A stretch of DNA of 13,703 nucleotides from a bacterium (GCA_021813175.1 JAKALJ010000014.1:1-13703), one strand, 5' to 3'. Positions 1 through 6,533 are shown, counted from the stretch's first letter. The notes: generated by a model from the sequence alone, not told the origin. A program made the numbers and translations.

Positions 1-5
1 GCACA

Positions 6-24
6 GCAGATTGAAAAAATCTGC
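6..24 (+). other. short hairpin before tRNA-His
   Basis: Seven-base inverted repeat, GCAGATT at 6-12 and AATCTGC at 18-24, with a five-base A-rich loop. It lies just upstream of the tRNA. It has no T-run after it, so it is not a convincing terminator. It may be the tail of an upstream feature that lies outside the window, or chance. Confidence 0.25.
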
Positions 25-30
25 CGATAT

Positions 31-103
31 GGTGGCCATGGTGTAACGGCTAACACAGAAGCTTGTGGAGCTTTTAATCAGGGTTCGATTCCCTGTGGCC
101 ACC
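31..103 (+). tRNA. tRNA-His (GTG anticodon)
   Basis: Full cloverleaf. The acceptor stem GTGGCCA (32-38) pairs with TGGCCAC (96-102). The extra G31 faces C103, which is the G-1:C73 identity pair specific to histidine tRNAs. The anticodon stem 58-62/70-74 carries the loop TTGTGGA with anticodon GTG at 65-67. The T arm is CAGGG (79-83), loop TTCGATT, CCCTG (91-95). The next bases are CCC, so CCA is not encoded and must be added by the CCA-adding enzyme. The metal-resistance genes begin 130 bases downstream. A tRNA at an island edge is often an integration site, but I see no repeat of its 3' end at the far side. Confidence 0.96.
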
Positions 104-171
104 CCCGTATTTGATCATGTGGGTGTAATATGTATCTGAACTTAGCCGGTTATGTTGTACATTCTTTTCTC

Positions 172-201
172 TTGACATTGCATACCCCCTGTGGGTATCA
201 T
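172..201 (+). promoter_or_regulatory. CsoR-type operator/promoter 1
   Basis: A perfect TTGACA -35 box (172-177) and a TATCAT -10 box (196-201) are 18 bases apart. Between and over them lies ATACCCCCTGTGGGTAT (182-198), with ATACCC and GGGTAT arms around five bases. C/G-tract palindromes flanked by TA are typical of CsoR-family operators, and a repressor bound here would cover the promoter. Two related sites occur at 2545-2576 and 6505-6533, and a csoR gene is in the same cluster. A purine tract, AGGAGGAGG at 202-210, falls at the expected transcript start and is too far from the ATG at 234 to act as a normal ribosome site. Confidence 0.85.
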
Positions 202-233
202 AGGAGGAGGGGGCGGACGCTCTCTGTAATTCC

Positions 234-644
234 ATGAAATACTTTGTATCGCTATTGTTAATAATCAGCTTTATAGGAATCGGCGTTTTTAGTTTTTCAC
301 TTTTTGATCCCAATATGATGGACGGCTCAAGCGGCGGTTGCATTGCTTCAGCCATAGATGGGACAACTTGTTCCATGGGCCTAATGGCCATGACCCTGCA
401 TCATATTTCCGCTTTTCAAACACTTACCAGAACCGTCGTACCGCCCACTCCTAGTTGGCTTTTATTGATCGCATCTCTGCTTCTTGTTCCGCTTTCAATG
501 TTTCTATTTGATAAAAATTTACTGCTTTTAAAACCCGAATTATTTAGAGAACGATGGCAAGATTTAAGGTTTCATTCTTTGCGCAGTCTTCAAAAAATCA
601 TTTCCTGGCTTTCTCTTTTTGAGCTTAGCCCTTCTCTTCGATAA
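234..644 (+). CDS. small two-helix membrane protein with Cys/His/Met-rich outer loop
   Basis: 136 residues, family not recognised by name. Helices are predicted at about 5-25 and 75-93. The loop between them holds Met28-Met29, Cys36, Cys46, Met48, Met51, Met53 and the pair His56-His57, a good set of soft-metal ligands. The first helix could also be read as a signal anchor, placing this loop outside the cell. The tail after residue 100 is basic and probably cytoplasmic. The start is the first ATG after the operator-controlled promoter at 172-201; no Shine-Dalgarno site is present. A terminator hairpin follows at 685-712, so this may be a single-gene unit. Being the first gene behind a CsoR-type operator, it probably takes part in copper handling (inference). 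Its exact role is unknown. Confidence 0.82.
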   Translation: MKYFVSLLLIISFIGIGVFSFSLFDPNMMDGSSGGCIASAIDGTTCSMGLMAMTLHHISAFQTLTRTVVPPTPSWLLLIASLLLVPLSMFLFDKNLLLLKPELFRERWQDLRFHSLRSLQKIISWLSLFELSPSLR

Positions 645-684
645 TAGCACGCATTAAGCGGGAGCTTTTTGGTGCTTTTTTGAG

Positions 685-712
685 TATCCTTAGTCGAAGG
701 ATATTTTTGTTG
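685..712 (+). terminator. intrinsic terminator after the first metal gene
   Basis: The stem TATCCTT (685-691)/AAGGATA (697-703) with loop AGTCG is followed directly by TTTTTGTTGTT. It separates the gene at 234-644 from the one at 754. No clear promoter of its own is visible for 754, so partial read-through is likely if the two are co-expressed. Confidence 0.75.
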
Positions 713-753
713 TTCATCTAAATAGATTACATGAAATCTATGCAAAAAATTAT

Positions 754-1620
754 ATGGAAGCTCTGGTTGGAACATCATTAATAGCGGCATTCGTGGCCGG
801 AGTGGCCGCGCTCTTTGCCCCGTGCTGTATCAGCGTCCTCTTACCTTCTTACTTAGGCAACATTTTTAAGGAGAAATACAAAATCTTCTTTATGACCTTT
901 GTCTTTTTCTTGGGAGTGGCCACGGTCTTCCTGCCGATAGGACTCGGAGCATCTTTCTTGGCGCAGCTGTTCAGTAAATATCACAACATAATTTTCAGCG
1001 TTGGCGGTATATTTCTCCTCGCGCTCGGTTTAACCATGCTCTTCGGCAAAAAATTCACCACTCCGGTCTCCGTTCGTGACGGCATGAAACGGCATGTCTC
1101 TTCCATCTATGTTCTCGGCATTTTTTCGGCCATAGCCACTACTTGCTGCGCGCCGGTATTGGCCGGAGTGCTGACGCTATCGGTGGCAAGCGGAACGATT
1201 TTGTGGGGAGTGTTATATACCTTGGCCTATGTGGTCGGCATGACATTGCCATTGTTCATTATTGCGGCATTTTTGGACAAAGTGAATCTGACTGAGCGAT
1301 TCACCAATGCCAAAAAAACAATCGGACTAAGAATCGGCGGTTACAACTGGCAGATTACGGTTTCGGAATTGATCTCCGGACTGATTTTTCTCCTTATGGG
1401 CGGATATATAACTTACCTGGCTTTCGGCAATAAATTGTTCGCGCATTCGGAATATCAATTGCAGATGAATATATGGAATGCAAAGTTCTTGGGCGCAATC
1501 AACGGATTCGTAAATCTTATTCCGGAATACATCTGGGCGCTTCTGTTCATTGGAATAGTCGCCTATGTGTCGCATGTATTCATTAAACAATACAAAAAAC
1601 AAAAATATGAACAAAAATAA
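754..1620 (+). CDS. CcdA/DsbD-like thiol-redox membrane protein with paired cysteines
   Basis: 288 residues with about six to seven hydrophobic helices, resembling the CcdA/DsbD transmembrane family. That family carries electrons from cytoplasmic thioredoxin across the membrane to outside thiol proteins. The family signature appears twice, as in its inverted-repeat fold: APCC (22-25) in helix 1 and TTCCAP (129-134) in the later repeat. Normal CcdA has one cysteine at each place; here both are doublets (Cys24-Cys25 and Cys131-Cys132). A vicinal pair in helix 1 also recalls MerT-type mercury carriers. An extra C-terminal helix (about 258-276) ends in a Lys-rich tail. The next gene, an anchored thioredoxin-fold protein, overlaps by 14 bases and is the natural redox partner. 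The start at 754 lacks a Shine-Dalgarno site. Family assignment is firm; substrate is not known. Confidence 0.88.
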   Translation: MEALVGTSLIAAFVAGVAALFAPCCISVLLPSYLGNIFKEKYKIFFMTFVFFLGVATVFLPIGLGASFLAQLFSKYHNIIFSVGGIFLLALGLTMLFGKKFTTPVSVRDGMKRHVSSIYVLGIFSAIATTCCAPVLAGVLTLSVASGTILWGVLYTLAYVVGMTLPLFIIAAFLDKVNLTERFTNAKKTIGLRIGGYNWQITVSELISGLIFLLMGGYITYLAFGNKLFAHSEYQLQMNIWNAKFLGAINGFVNLIPEYIWALLFIGIVAYVSHVFIKQYKKQKYEQK

Positions 1621-2251
1621 TCACAATCAAAAAACATCTTGGTTCACCACTGCCATTATCGTGGCCGTAGGACTGGGTTTGGGATATTTTCTGGTTAAGA
1701 CTTCGCCGCAAAATACCAATCAAACATCCGCCACGGATGGTATGCATGCATCGCCTGGAGCGCCCAATACCGAAGAACTAAATTCCCTCATAGGGAAACC
1801 AATACCAAACATCCAGCTGGTCGATAAAGACGGCAAAATATATGTCCCGGCAGACTTCAAAGGCAAATATACCGTTCTATTCTTCAACGAGGGTCTTATG
1901 TGCTACCCGGCTTGCTGGGATCAGATGGCATCGTTCGGCAGGGACCCGAGATTCAATAGCGGGGAGATCCAAGCAATATCGGTCGTAACCGATTCTGCCA
2001 AAGATTGGCAGACGGCAATGGCTAAAATGCCTGAACTTGCAAAAGCTACCACCCTGTTTGACGGAGGGGCAAACGCTTCCCGAACGCTTGGCATGTTGAC
2101 CACAAATTCCTCTATGCACAGAGGATCGCTTCCGGGGCACACCTATGTTTTGATCGATAAGGAAGGAATCGCGAGATACGTGTTCGATGACCCGAACATG
2201 GCAATAGCGAATGACATGCTCTTCAATAAAATTCAAGCATTAGGCAAATAG
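1607..2251 (+). CDS. membrane-anchored peroxiredoxin/thioredoxin-like protein
   Basis: 214 residues. A signal anchor (about 12-29) is followed by a linker and a thioredoxin-fold domain of the AhpC/TSA-redoxin type (about 58-212). The active-site loop is NEGLMCYPACW, giving Cys99 and Cys103 in a CxxxC spacing rather than the CxxC of TlpA or the TxxC of typical peroxiredoxins. The later PGHTYVLIDKEG stretch (176-187) is the usual strand and loop of the fold, with a probable cis-proline at 176. The reading frame is open further upstream, but the ATG at 1607 leaves a proper short N-terminus before the anchor and overlaps the CcdA-like gene by only 14 bases. It probably receives electrons from that protein and reduces peroxides or oxidised thiols outside the membrane; this is inferred from order and fold. 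Confidence 0.87.
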   Translation: MNKNNHNQKTSWFTTAIIVAVGLGLGYFLVKTSPQNTNQTSATDGMHASPGAPNTEELNSLIGKPIPNIQLVDKDGKIYVPADFKGKYTVLFFNEGLMCYPACWDQMASFGRDPRFNSGEIQAISVVTDSAKDWQTAMAKMPELAKATTLFDGGANASRTLGMLTTNSSMHRGSLPGHTYVLIDKEGIARYVFDDPNMAIANDMLFNKIQALGK

Positions 2252-2255
2252 TAAT

Positions 2256-2510
2256 ATGGACAAAAAACGACAATTAAAACTCGGCGATATGGTTGCCAAG
2301 ATGGCCAAGGCGCTTCATATACCTCACTGTGATAAATGCGAGCAGCGCCGCCTTATTCTGAACGAGGTAAAATCGTTGGGTATAGGAGAAACGATAAAAA
2401 AATTGAGGGCAGTTGGATTTTCTCCACCCTCCAAGCGCGCTCTCGAAAAAAAGTCGATTGAAGAAGTCATCCGTAAATTGACGGATTGCTGCAAGAATAA
2501 AAATAAATAA
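2256..2510 (+). CDS. small Cys/His protein, possible metal-binding
   Basis: 84 residues, highly basic, no signal peptide or membrane helix, so probably cytoplasmic. The cluster HIPHCDKCEQRR (21-32) offers His21, His24, Cys25 and Cys28. A Cys78-Cys79 pair lies near the C-terminus. Together these could form a small metal site or a redox-active group. The middle (about 44-76) looks helical, with a GETIKKLRAVGFSPPSKRALE stretch that repeats a Lys/Arg pattern. It starts four bases after the preceding stop and is co-transcribed with the CcdA-like and thioredoxin-like genes. I do not recognise the family. A metal sensor, shuttle or thiol partner of the redox pair are all possible. Confidence 0.8.
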   Translation: MDKKRQLKLGDMVAKMAKALHIPHCDKCEQRRLILNEVKSLGIGETIKKLRAVGFSPPSKRALEKKSIEEVIRKLTDCCKNKNK

Positions 2511-2531
2511 GGGTAAATTTCGCTTTTATCC
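2511..2531 (+). terminator. weak hairpin after the redox trio
   Basis: GGGTAAA (2511-2517) can pair with TTTATCC (2525-2531), with one G-T pair and a seven-base loop. It starts right at the preceding stop codon and lies before the -35 box at 2545. It lacks a T-run, so termination is uncertain. Confidence 0.3.
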
Positions 2532-2544
2532 ACACTAGTTTGGC

Positions 2545-2576
2545 TTGACATATAGGGTATAGGGGTATATCCTATA
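2545..2576 (+). promoter_or_regulatory. CsoR-type operator/promoter 2 (in front of csoR)
   Basis: A perfect TTGACA -35 box lies at 2545-2550. Directly after it is an inverted repeat, TATAGG (2551-2556) with CCTATA (2571-2576), around an inner TATAGGGGTATA (2558-2569). The -10 box is probably TATCCT (2568-2573, spacing 17). Compared with sites 1 and 3 the palindrome is less regular, as expected for an autoregulated gene with a weaker site (inference). It would give repression of csoR by its own product and control the genes to 6489. Confidence 0.75.
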
Positions 2577-2615
2577 AGTAGGTCGATAAAGCAATTATTA
2601 ATATCTACAAAATCT

Positions 2616-2888
2616 ATGTTGGATCAAAAGCTAAAAAAGAGAGCTGTCCACCGCGCGAACATTATTCGTGGCCAGATGGATGGGCTAATAAAGGCGATCG
2701 ATGAAGAGAAATATTGCGTTGATCTCATAACGCAATCGCGGTCAATTCAACTGTCTTTAAAGAGCATGGACCGGATGCTCCTGGAAAATCACCTGCGGGG
2801 TCACGTAAAGCGCATGCTCAATGACAAAAAACAGGAGGCCAAGGCCATTAAAGAGCTTGTGGATTTGTACGCCTTATCCAATAAATAA
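2616..2888 (+). CDS. csoR: CsoR/RcnR-family metal-responsive repressor
   Basis: 90 residues, the usual length of this all-helical, DNA-binding family (DUF156). The RANIIRGQMDGL stretch (13-24) matches its N-terminal signature. The metal positions are Cys34, His59 and His63. Copper CsoR proteins use Cys-His-Cys; the nickel/cobalt sensor RcnR uses His-Cys-His-His. So the third ligand here is His, as in RcnR, while Tyr33 next to Cys34 is as in copper CsoR. The neighbouring ATPase, YHS and HMBD domains and the GC-tract operators favour copper, but the metal cannot be fixed from this. It is preceded by its own operator-promoter (2545-2576) and probably controls all three similar sites in the window. 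Family call is very sure; the ligand specificity is open. Confidence 0.95.
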   Translation: MLDQKLKKRAVHRANIIRGQMDGLIKAIDEEKYCVDLITQSRSIQLSLKSMDRMLLENHLRGHVKRMLNDKKQEAKAIKELVDLYALSNK

Positions 2889-2966
2889 CCGTGCCCGAAA
2901 AGATTAATTGTCATTAGTGGATGCATAATTCAAATTTAATTAAAAATAATAACTAACTAAAAATAT

Positions 2967-3323
2967 ATGCATGATCACAATAAAGATGGGAGAGGCAAGG
3001 GAATGCTGTGGATGATGGTCCCATGCCTTCTCCTTGTGGGTGTTCTGTTTTTGGGCGGAGGCAAGTTATCGGGAGGCGGATACTTTTGGCCAATTCTTAT
3101 CGGTGTCTTTGTGGTTGCGTATGTCTGGATGATGTCTCGCGGTCATGGATCTAAATCCTCTGTTGAAGATCATGCAAAAAAGAAACCTCCTCGAGACCCG
3201 GTGTGCGGTATGCGAGCAAGCGACGTTATTACGCTTGTCTATAAAGAGCAAACGTATGCGTTTTGTTCGGATCATTGCCGAAGTCAGTTTGAAAAAAATC
3301 CGGAAGCTTACGCTGTAAAATAA
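2967..3323 (+). CDS. two-helix membrane protein with C-terminal YHS domain
   Basis: 118 residues. A short His/Lys-rich start (HDHNKDGRGKG) is followed by two helices (about 13-30 and 39-56). A YHS domain follows at about 75-116: DPVCGM (77-82), TYAFCSDHC (96-104) and NPEAY (111-115), with Cys80, Cys100, His103 and Cys104 as probable metal ligands. YHS domains are common beside copper ATPases and are thought to bind copper or other soft metals. The hairpin topology places the YHS part on the cytoplasmic side, where it could pass metal to the ATPase encoded downstream (inference). It starts 78 bases after csoR, with no Shine-Dalgarno site but an A/T-rich start context also seen before the ATPase gene. 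Confidence 0.9.
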   Translation: MHDHNKDGRGKGMLWMMVPCLLLVGVLFLGGGKLSGGGYFWPILIGVFVVAYVWMMSRGHGSKSSVEDHAKKKPPRDPVCGMRASDVITLVYKEQTYAFCSDHCRSQFEKNPEAYAVK

Positions 3324-3325
3324 AT

Positions 3326-3796
3326 ATGACCAACAACACCGCAAAATCAATCTTGTACGGAGCACTCGTAAGCGCGATTTTGCTTGGAGTTTATTTTGCG
3401 GTGCTGACGTTGGTCTCCGGATGGAGCTACACTCTTAGTCAGTTCGCAACATTTTGGTATTTCATCACGAGCTTGGCAATTGGTTTCGGCATTCAGATCG
3501 GTTTGTATCAGTATCTAAAGGCCCTGGTGCATGGAGGACAAGGCATAAGCAAGGTTGTCGGTGTATCGGGCACGACTTCTACGGCCTCTATGATTTCCTG
3601 TTGCGCTCATTATCTTGTGAATTTGGTTCCCATTCTCGGAGTTACGGGGCTTGCTACGTTTGTAGCTCAATATCAAGTCAAGATTTTCTGGGTCGGTCTC
3701 GCTTTCAATATATTTGGCATTGTCTTTATCAGCAATAAGATCATTAAATTCTCCGCACGAGACGGATCCGCCTTTGGCGGAAAAAGACATATATGA
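3326..3796 (+). CDS. four-helix membrane protein with Cys-Cys-Ala-His motif
   Basis: 156 residues, conserved type but without a name I can give. Hydrophobic segments lie at about 8-30, 41-65, 97-115 and 118-138. Between the second and third is a Ser/Thr/Gly-rich stretch, SGTTSTASMISCCAHYL (81-97), carrying Cys92-Cys93 and His95. This is the only Cys/His-rich spot in the protein and probably a metal or thiol site at the membrane surface. It starts two bases after the YHS gene and its end overlaps the next gene by four bases (ATGA), so it belongs to the csoR operon. A metal permease or an accessory subunit of the ATPase is possible. The Cys pair repeats the theme of the CcdA-like protein at 754-1620, but the sequences are otherwise different. 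Confidence 0.84.
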   Translation: MTNNTAKSILYGALVSAILLGVYFAVLTLVSGWSYTLSQFATFWYFITSLAIGFGIQIGLYQYLKALVHGGQGISKVVGVSGTTSTASMISCCAHYLVNLVPILGVTGLATFVAQYQVKIFWVGLAFNIFGIVFISNKIIKFSARDGSAFGGKRHI

Positions 3797-4254
3797 AAAA
3801 CAGAGTGATAATAATCTTATTGATACTGGCCCTTATCGGAGGATTTCTGATTTTTTATCAGAATCGTTCCTCAGTGCAAAACGTGCCGGACACTAATAAA
3901 ACGGGACAACAAGCAAACAACTCCCAAAAATGGGAGACGAAAACTGATGATCAGGCGAGCGTTACTGTCGTGGTCACCCCGCTAGATCTTTCGCCGCAAT
4001 CCTCGCAGTGGAAATTTGATATTGGCATGAACACTCATTCAGTCGAGCTTGGAGAGGACATGACAAAATCAGTTGTTCTTATAGATGACCGGGGCAAGGA
4101 ACATACGCCTCTTAAATGGGATGGGCCGGTCGGAGGTCATCATAGAGAAGGTACCCTTACTTTTACTAAAATAACGCCATTTCCGAAATCCGTTGAACTG
4201 AAAATTTCCGACATAGGAAATGTTGTGAGGATTTTTACTTGGCAACTTAACTAA
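3793..4254 (+). CDS. membrane-anchored exported protein with His-rich beta domain
   Basis: 153 residues. An N-terminal signal anchor (5-22) is followed by a polar linker rich in Asn, Gln and Thr (25-55). The remaining domain (about 56-152) looks all-beta, with WKFDIGMNTHSVEL (73-86) and GPVGGHHREGTLTF (111-124). Met79, His82, Met90, His116 and His117 could form a copper site. There is no cysteine at all, which suits an outside protein bound to oxidised or reduced copper. The family is a conserved unnamed one in metal gene clusters. The ATGA overlap with the previous gene and the six-base gap to the ATPase gene show tight coupling. It may accept ions released by the ATPase (inference). No lipobox is seen, so anchoring is by the helix. 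Confidence 0.84.
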   Translation: MKNRVIIILLILALIGGFLIFYQNRSSVQNVPDTNKTGQQANNSQKWETKTDDQASVTVVVTPLDLSPQSSQWKFDIGMNTHSVELGEDMTKSVVLIDDRGKEHTPLKWDGPVGGHHREGTLTFTKITPFPKSVELKISDIGNVVRIFTWQLN

Positions 4255-4260
4255 AAATAT

Positions 4261-6489
4261 ATGAATCATAACCACAACAATTCAAAAGGAACTCTCTACA
4301 CCTGTCCTATGCATCCGGAGGTGCAAAAGACTGCACCTGGCAAATGCCCGGGGTGCGGTATGGACTTGATTCCGGAAAAGAAATCAGCCGGCGAACCGAG
4401 CCATGGCGAAATGCAAAAAATGCATGCCCGCCAGGGCCATGGCGGCGGCAAGAGACATACGGACCACGAAGCGGCTATGACCAATCCCCAAATAGCCAAG
4501 AAGATGGAGAAAGATATGCGCCACAGGTTTTTTGTATCTTTTATCCTTTCCATTCCGATTTTTCTGCTCTCTCCGGTCGGGGCAAATTTTCTGAACATCC
4601 GTATTTTCGATGCGCAAATCACAAATTGGCTGCTTTTACTGCTGAGCACGCCGATTGTCTTCTGGACAGGTTCTATTTTTATCACTGGAACCTATTATTC
4701 GCTGAAAGCCAAGAAGCTCAATATGGCTGTTTTGGTCGCTACCGGCGTTCTAGCCGCATATCTTTTCAGTGTGCTTCTCACAATAATTCGGCCGAATTCT
4801 GAAACTTTCTATGAAGCGGCGGCCCTACTTGTTACCTTCGTGCTATTCGGTCACTGGATGGAAATGAAATCGCGCCGAGGCACATCCGATGCCTTGCGCG
4901 CACTGTTTGATTTGGTGCCACCGAAAGCAAATATAATTCGAAACGGCAAGGAAATAACGATTCCAAGCGCGGAAGTCGCGAAAGATGATATCGTAATTAT
5001 CCGTCCCGGCAACAAAATCCCGGTGGATGGAGAAGTTATAGAGGGGGAAACCTATATTGACGAAGCGTTGGTTACCGGAGAATCCCTGCCCGTTCATAAA
5101 AAAGTTGGCTCCCAAGTGGTAGGCGGCTCAATCAATCAGCAAGGGTCAATAAAATTTAAAGCAACCAAAGTCGGCGGCGAAACCGTTCTTGCTCAAATTA
5201 TTAAGATGGTAGAAATCGCCCAGAATTCAAAAGCTCCCGGCCAACGCCTAGCGGACAAAGCGGCAGGCTGGTTGGTTGTGCTTGCCATCGGCTCCGGACT
5301 TATCGCTTTCCTTGGTTGGTATTTCGGAGCGGGCGCGGGATTTATCACTGCTCTTACCTTTGCCGTGTCTACGGTAGTCATCGCCTGTCCTGACGCGCTG
5401 GGTCTCGCCACTCCAACTGCCGTAGCAGTAGGCACGGGCATTGGCGCAAAACATAACATCTTAATCAAAGACGCCGCCACTCTTGAGAAAACCTCAAAGA
5501 TTAACGCAATGATCCTGGATAAAACCGGCACTCTTACCAAAGGCCAGCCGGAAGTCACGGACGTTATCTCCTTTATTGAATCAAAACGCCCGGAAATTCA
5601 AACAAATATTCTCCAAATTGCCGCCTCTATTGAAAAACATTCAGAGCACCCGCTTGCCAAAACCATTGTTGAAAAAGCTTCAAAAGACGATATGGAGCTG
5701 TTCAACATATCCAAGTTTGAAGCAGTGGCCGGTCATGGGGTAAAAGGATTTATCTACGGAGAAAATCACCTGGTACTTCTTGGCAACCAAAGACTGATGG
5801 AATCGCATCAGGTGTCGGTAAGTTATGAGGTGCGGAAAACTCTGGAACGGCTTCAAAATGATGGCAAAACCGCAATGCTTTTGGCGCTGGATAAGGAAGT
5901 TATCGGAGCAATCGCAGTGGCAGATACGCCTCGGGAAAATTCAACCCGCGCAGTGGCTGAACTTAAGAAAAACGGCATTGAGATTATTATGATCACCGGA
6001 GACAATCAGAGAACGGCTGAAGCTATTGCTAAACAGCTAGGTATTGATCGCGTTTTCGCTGATGTGCTCCCAGCCGACAAAGCTAAGTGGGTAAAGAAAC
6101 TGCAAGACGAAGGAAAATTTGTGGCTATGGTCGGGGACGGCATCAACGACGCTCCAGCTTTGGCCCAGGCGGACATAGGCATAGCCATCGGGGCCGGCAC
6201 GGATGTAGCCATTGAAACCGGAAACATCGTTCTGATGAAATCGGACCCGTATGATATTGTTTCAGCAATCCGTTTGAGCAAAGCTACAGTGGTAAAAATG
6301 AAGCAAAATCTCTTCTGGGCCGCCATATATAACCTGCTTGCCATTCCGGTGGCAGCCGGTGTTTTTTATCCGAGTTTCGGCCTGTCTCTTCGTCCGGAGT
6401 TTGCCGCTCTCCTCATGTCCGCTTCCTCAATCATAGTGGCCACCAACGCCGTATTGCTTAAAAGAGTAGAGTCCAAATTAACGGTATGA
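4261..6489 (+). CDS. P1B-type heavy-metal (probably copper) exporting ATPase with CPD motif
   Basis: 742 residues, full length. An N-terminal heavy-metal-binding domain, YTCPMHPE to CPGCGM (13-34), is followed by a His/Met-rich linker (45-75). Eight helices follow the P1B layout. Key motifs are TGES (272-275, actuator), DKTGT (420-424, phosphorylated Asp420), SEHPL (461-465, the P1B nucleotide-domain motif), TGDN (579-582) and GDGIND (625-630). The ion-binding helix 6 reads ACPDALGLATP, so the motif is Cys376-Pro-Asp378 instead of CPC (CopA) or CPH (CopB). Helices 7 and 8 (QNLFWAAIYN, then LLMSASSIIVATNA) resemble CopB/P1B-3 more than CopA. It is the main efflux pump of the csoR operon. The start follows the sequence TAACTAAAAATATATG, identical to the start context of the YHS gene. 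Metal specificity is uncertain because of the CPD change. Confidence 0.94.
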   Translation: MNHNHNNSKGTLYTCPMHPEVQKTAPGKCPGCGMDLIPEKKSAGEPSHGEMQKMHARQGHGGGKRHTDHEAAMTNPQIAKKMEKDMRHRFFVSFILSIPIFLLSPVGANFLNIRIFDAQITNWLLLLLSTPIVFWTGSIFITGTYYSLKAKKLNMAVLVATGVLAAYLFSVLLTIIRPNSETFYEAAALLVTFVLFGHWMEMKSRRGTSDALRALFDLVPPKANIIRNGKEITIPSAEVAKDDIVIIRPGNKIPVDGEVIEGETYIDEALVTGESLPVHKKVGSQVVGGSINQQGSIKFKATKVGGETVLAQIIKMVEIAQNSKAPGQRLADKAAGWLVVLAIGSGLIAFLGWYFGAGAGFITALTFAVSTVVIACPDALGLATPTAVAVGTGIGAKHNILIKDAATLEKTSKINAMILDKTGTLTKGQPEVTDVISFIESKRPEIQTNILQIAASIEKHSEHPLAKTIVEKASKDDMELFNISKFEAVAGHGVKGFIYGENHLVLLGNQRLMESHQVSVSYEVRKTLERLQNDGKTAMLLALDKEVIGAIAVADTPRENSTRAVAELKKNGIEIIMITGDNQRTAEAIAKQLGIDRVFADVLPADKAKWVKKLQDEGKFVAMVGDGINDAPALAQADIGIAIGAGTDVAIETGNIVLMKSDPYDIVSAIRLSKATVVKMKQNLFWAAIYNLLAIPVAAGVFYPSFGLSLRPEFAALLMSASSIIVATNAVLLKRVESKLTV

Positions 6490-6504
6490 TTATTTTAGTC
6501 TCGC

Positions 6505-6533
6505 TTGACTTTGATACCCCCTAGGGGTATATT
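6505..6533 (+). promoter_or_regulatory. CsoR-type operator/promoter 3
   Basis: TTGACT -35 (6505-6510) and TATATT -10 (6528-6533) are exactly 17 bases apart. The spacer is filled by ATACCCCCTAGGGGTAT (6514-6530), a perfect palindrome with seven-base arms, the most regular of the three sites. Repressor binding would block polymerase. It leads into an unusually long leader before the next ATG at 6673. Confidence 0.88.

Noticed and set aside
202..210. AGGAGGAGG as ribosome binding site for the gene at 234
   Set aside because: It is 23 bases from the ATG and falls on the expected transcript start, too far for normal use.
731..781. 16-codon reading frame overlapping the CcdA-like gene start
   Set aside because: Very short, in another frame, with no leader-peptide features such as metal-ligand or regulatory codons.
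754..1620. MerT-type mercury carrier
   Set aside because: The Cys pair is alike, but length, repeat of the site and helix count fit the CcdA/DsbD family; no MerR, MerP or MerA is present.
6436..6444. GTGGCCACC matching the end of the tRNA-His gene, as a possible attachment repeat
   Set aside because: Only nine bases match, and it lies inside the coding sequence of the ATPase in a conserved helix, so chance is the better reading.
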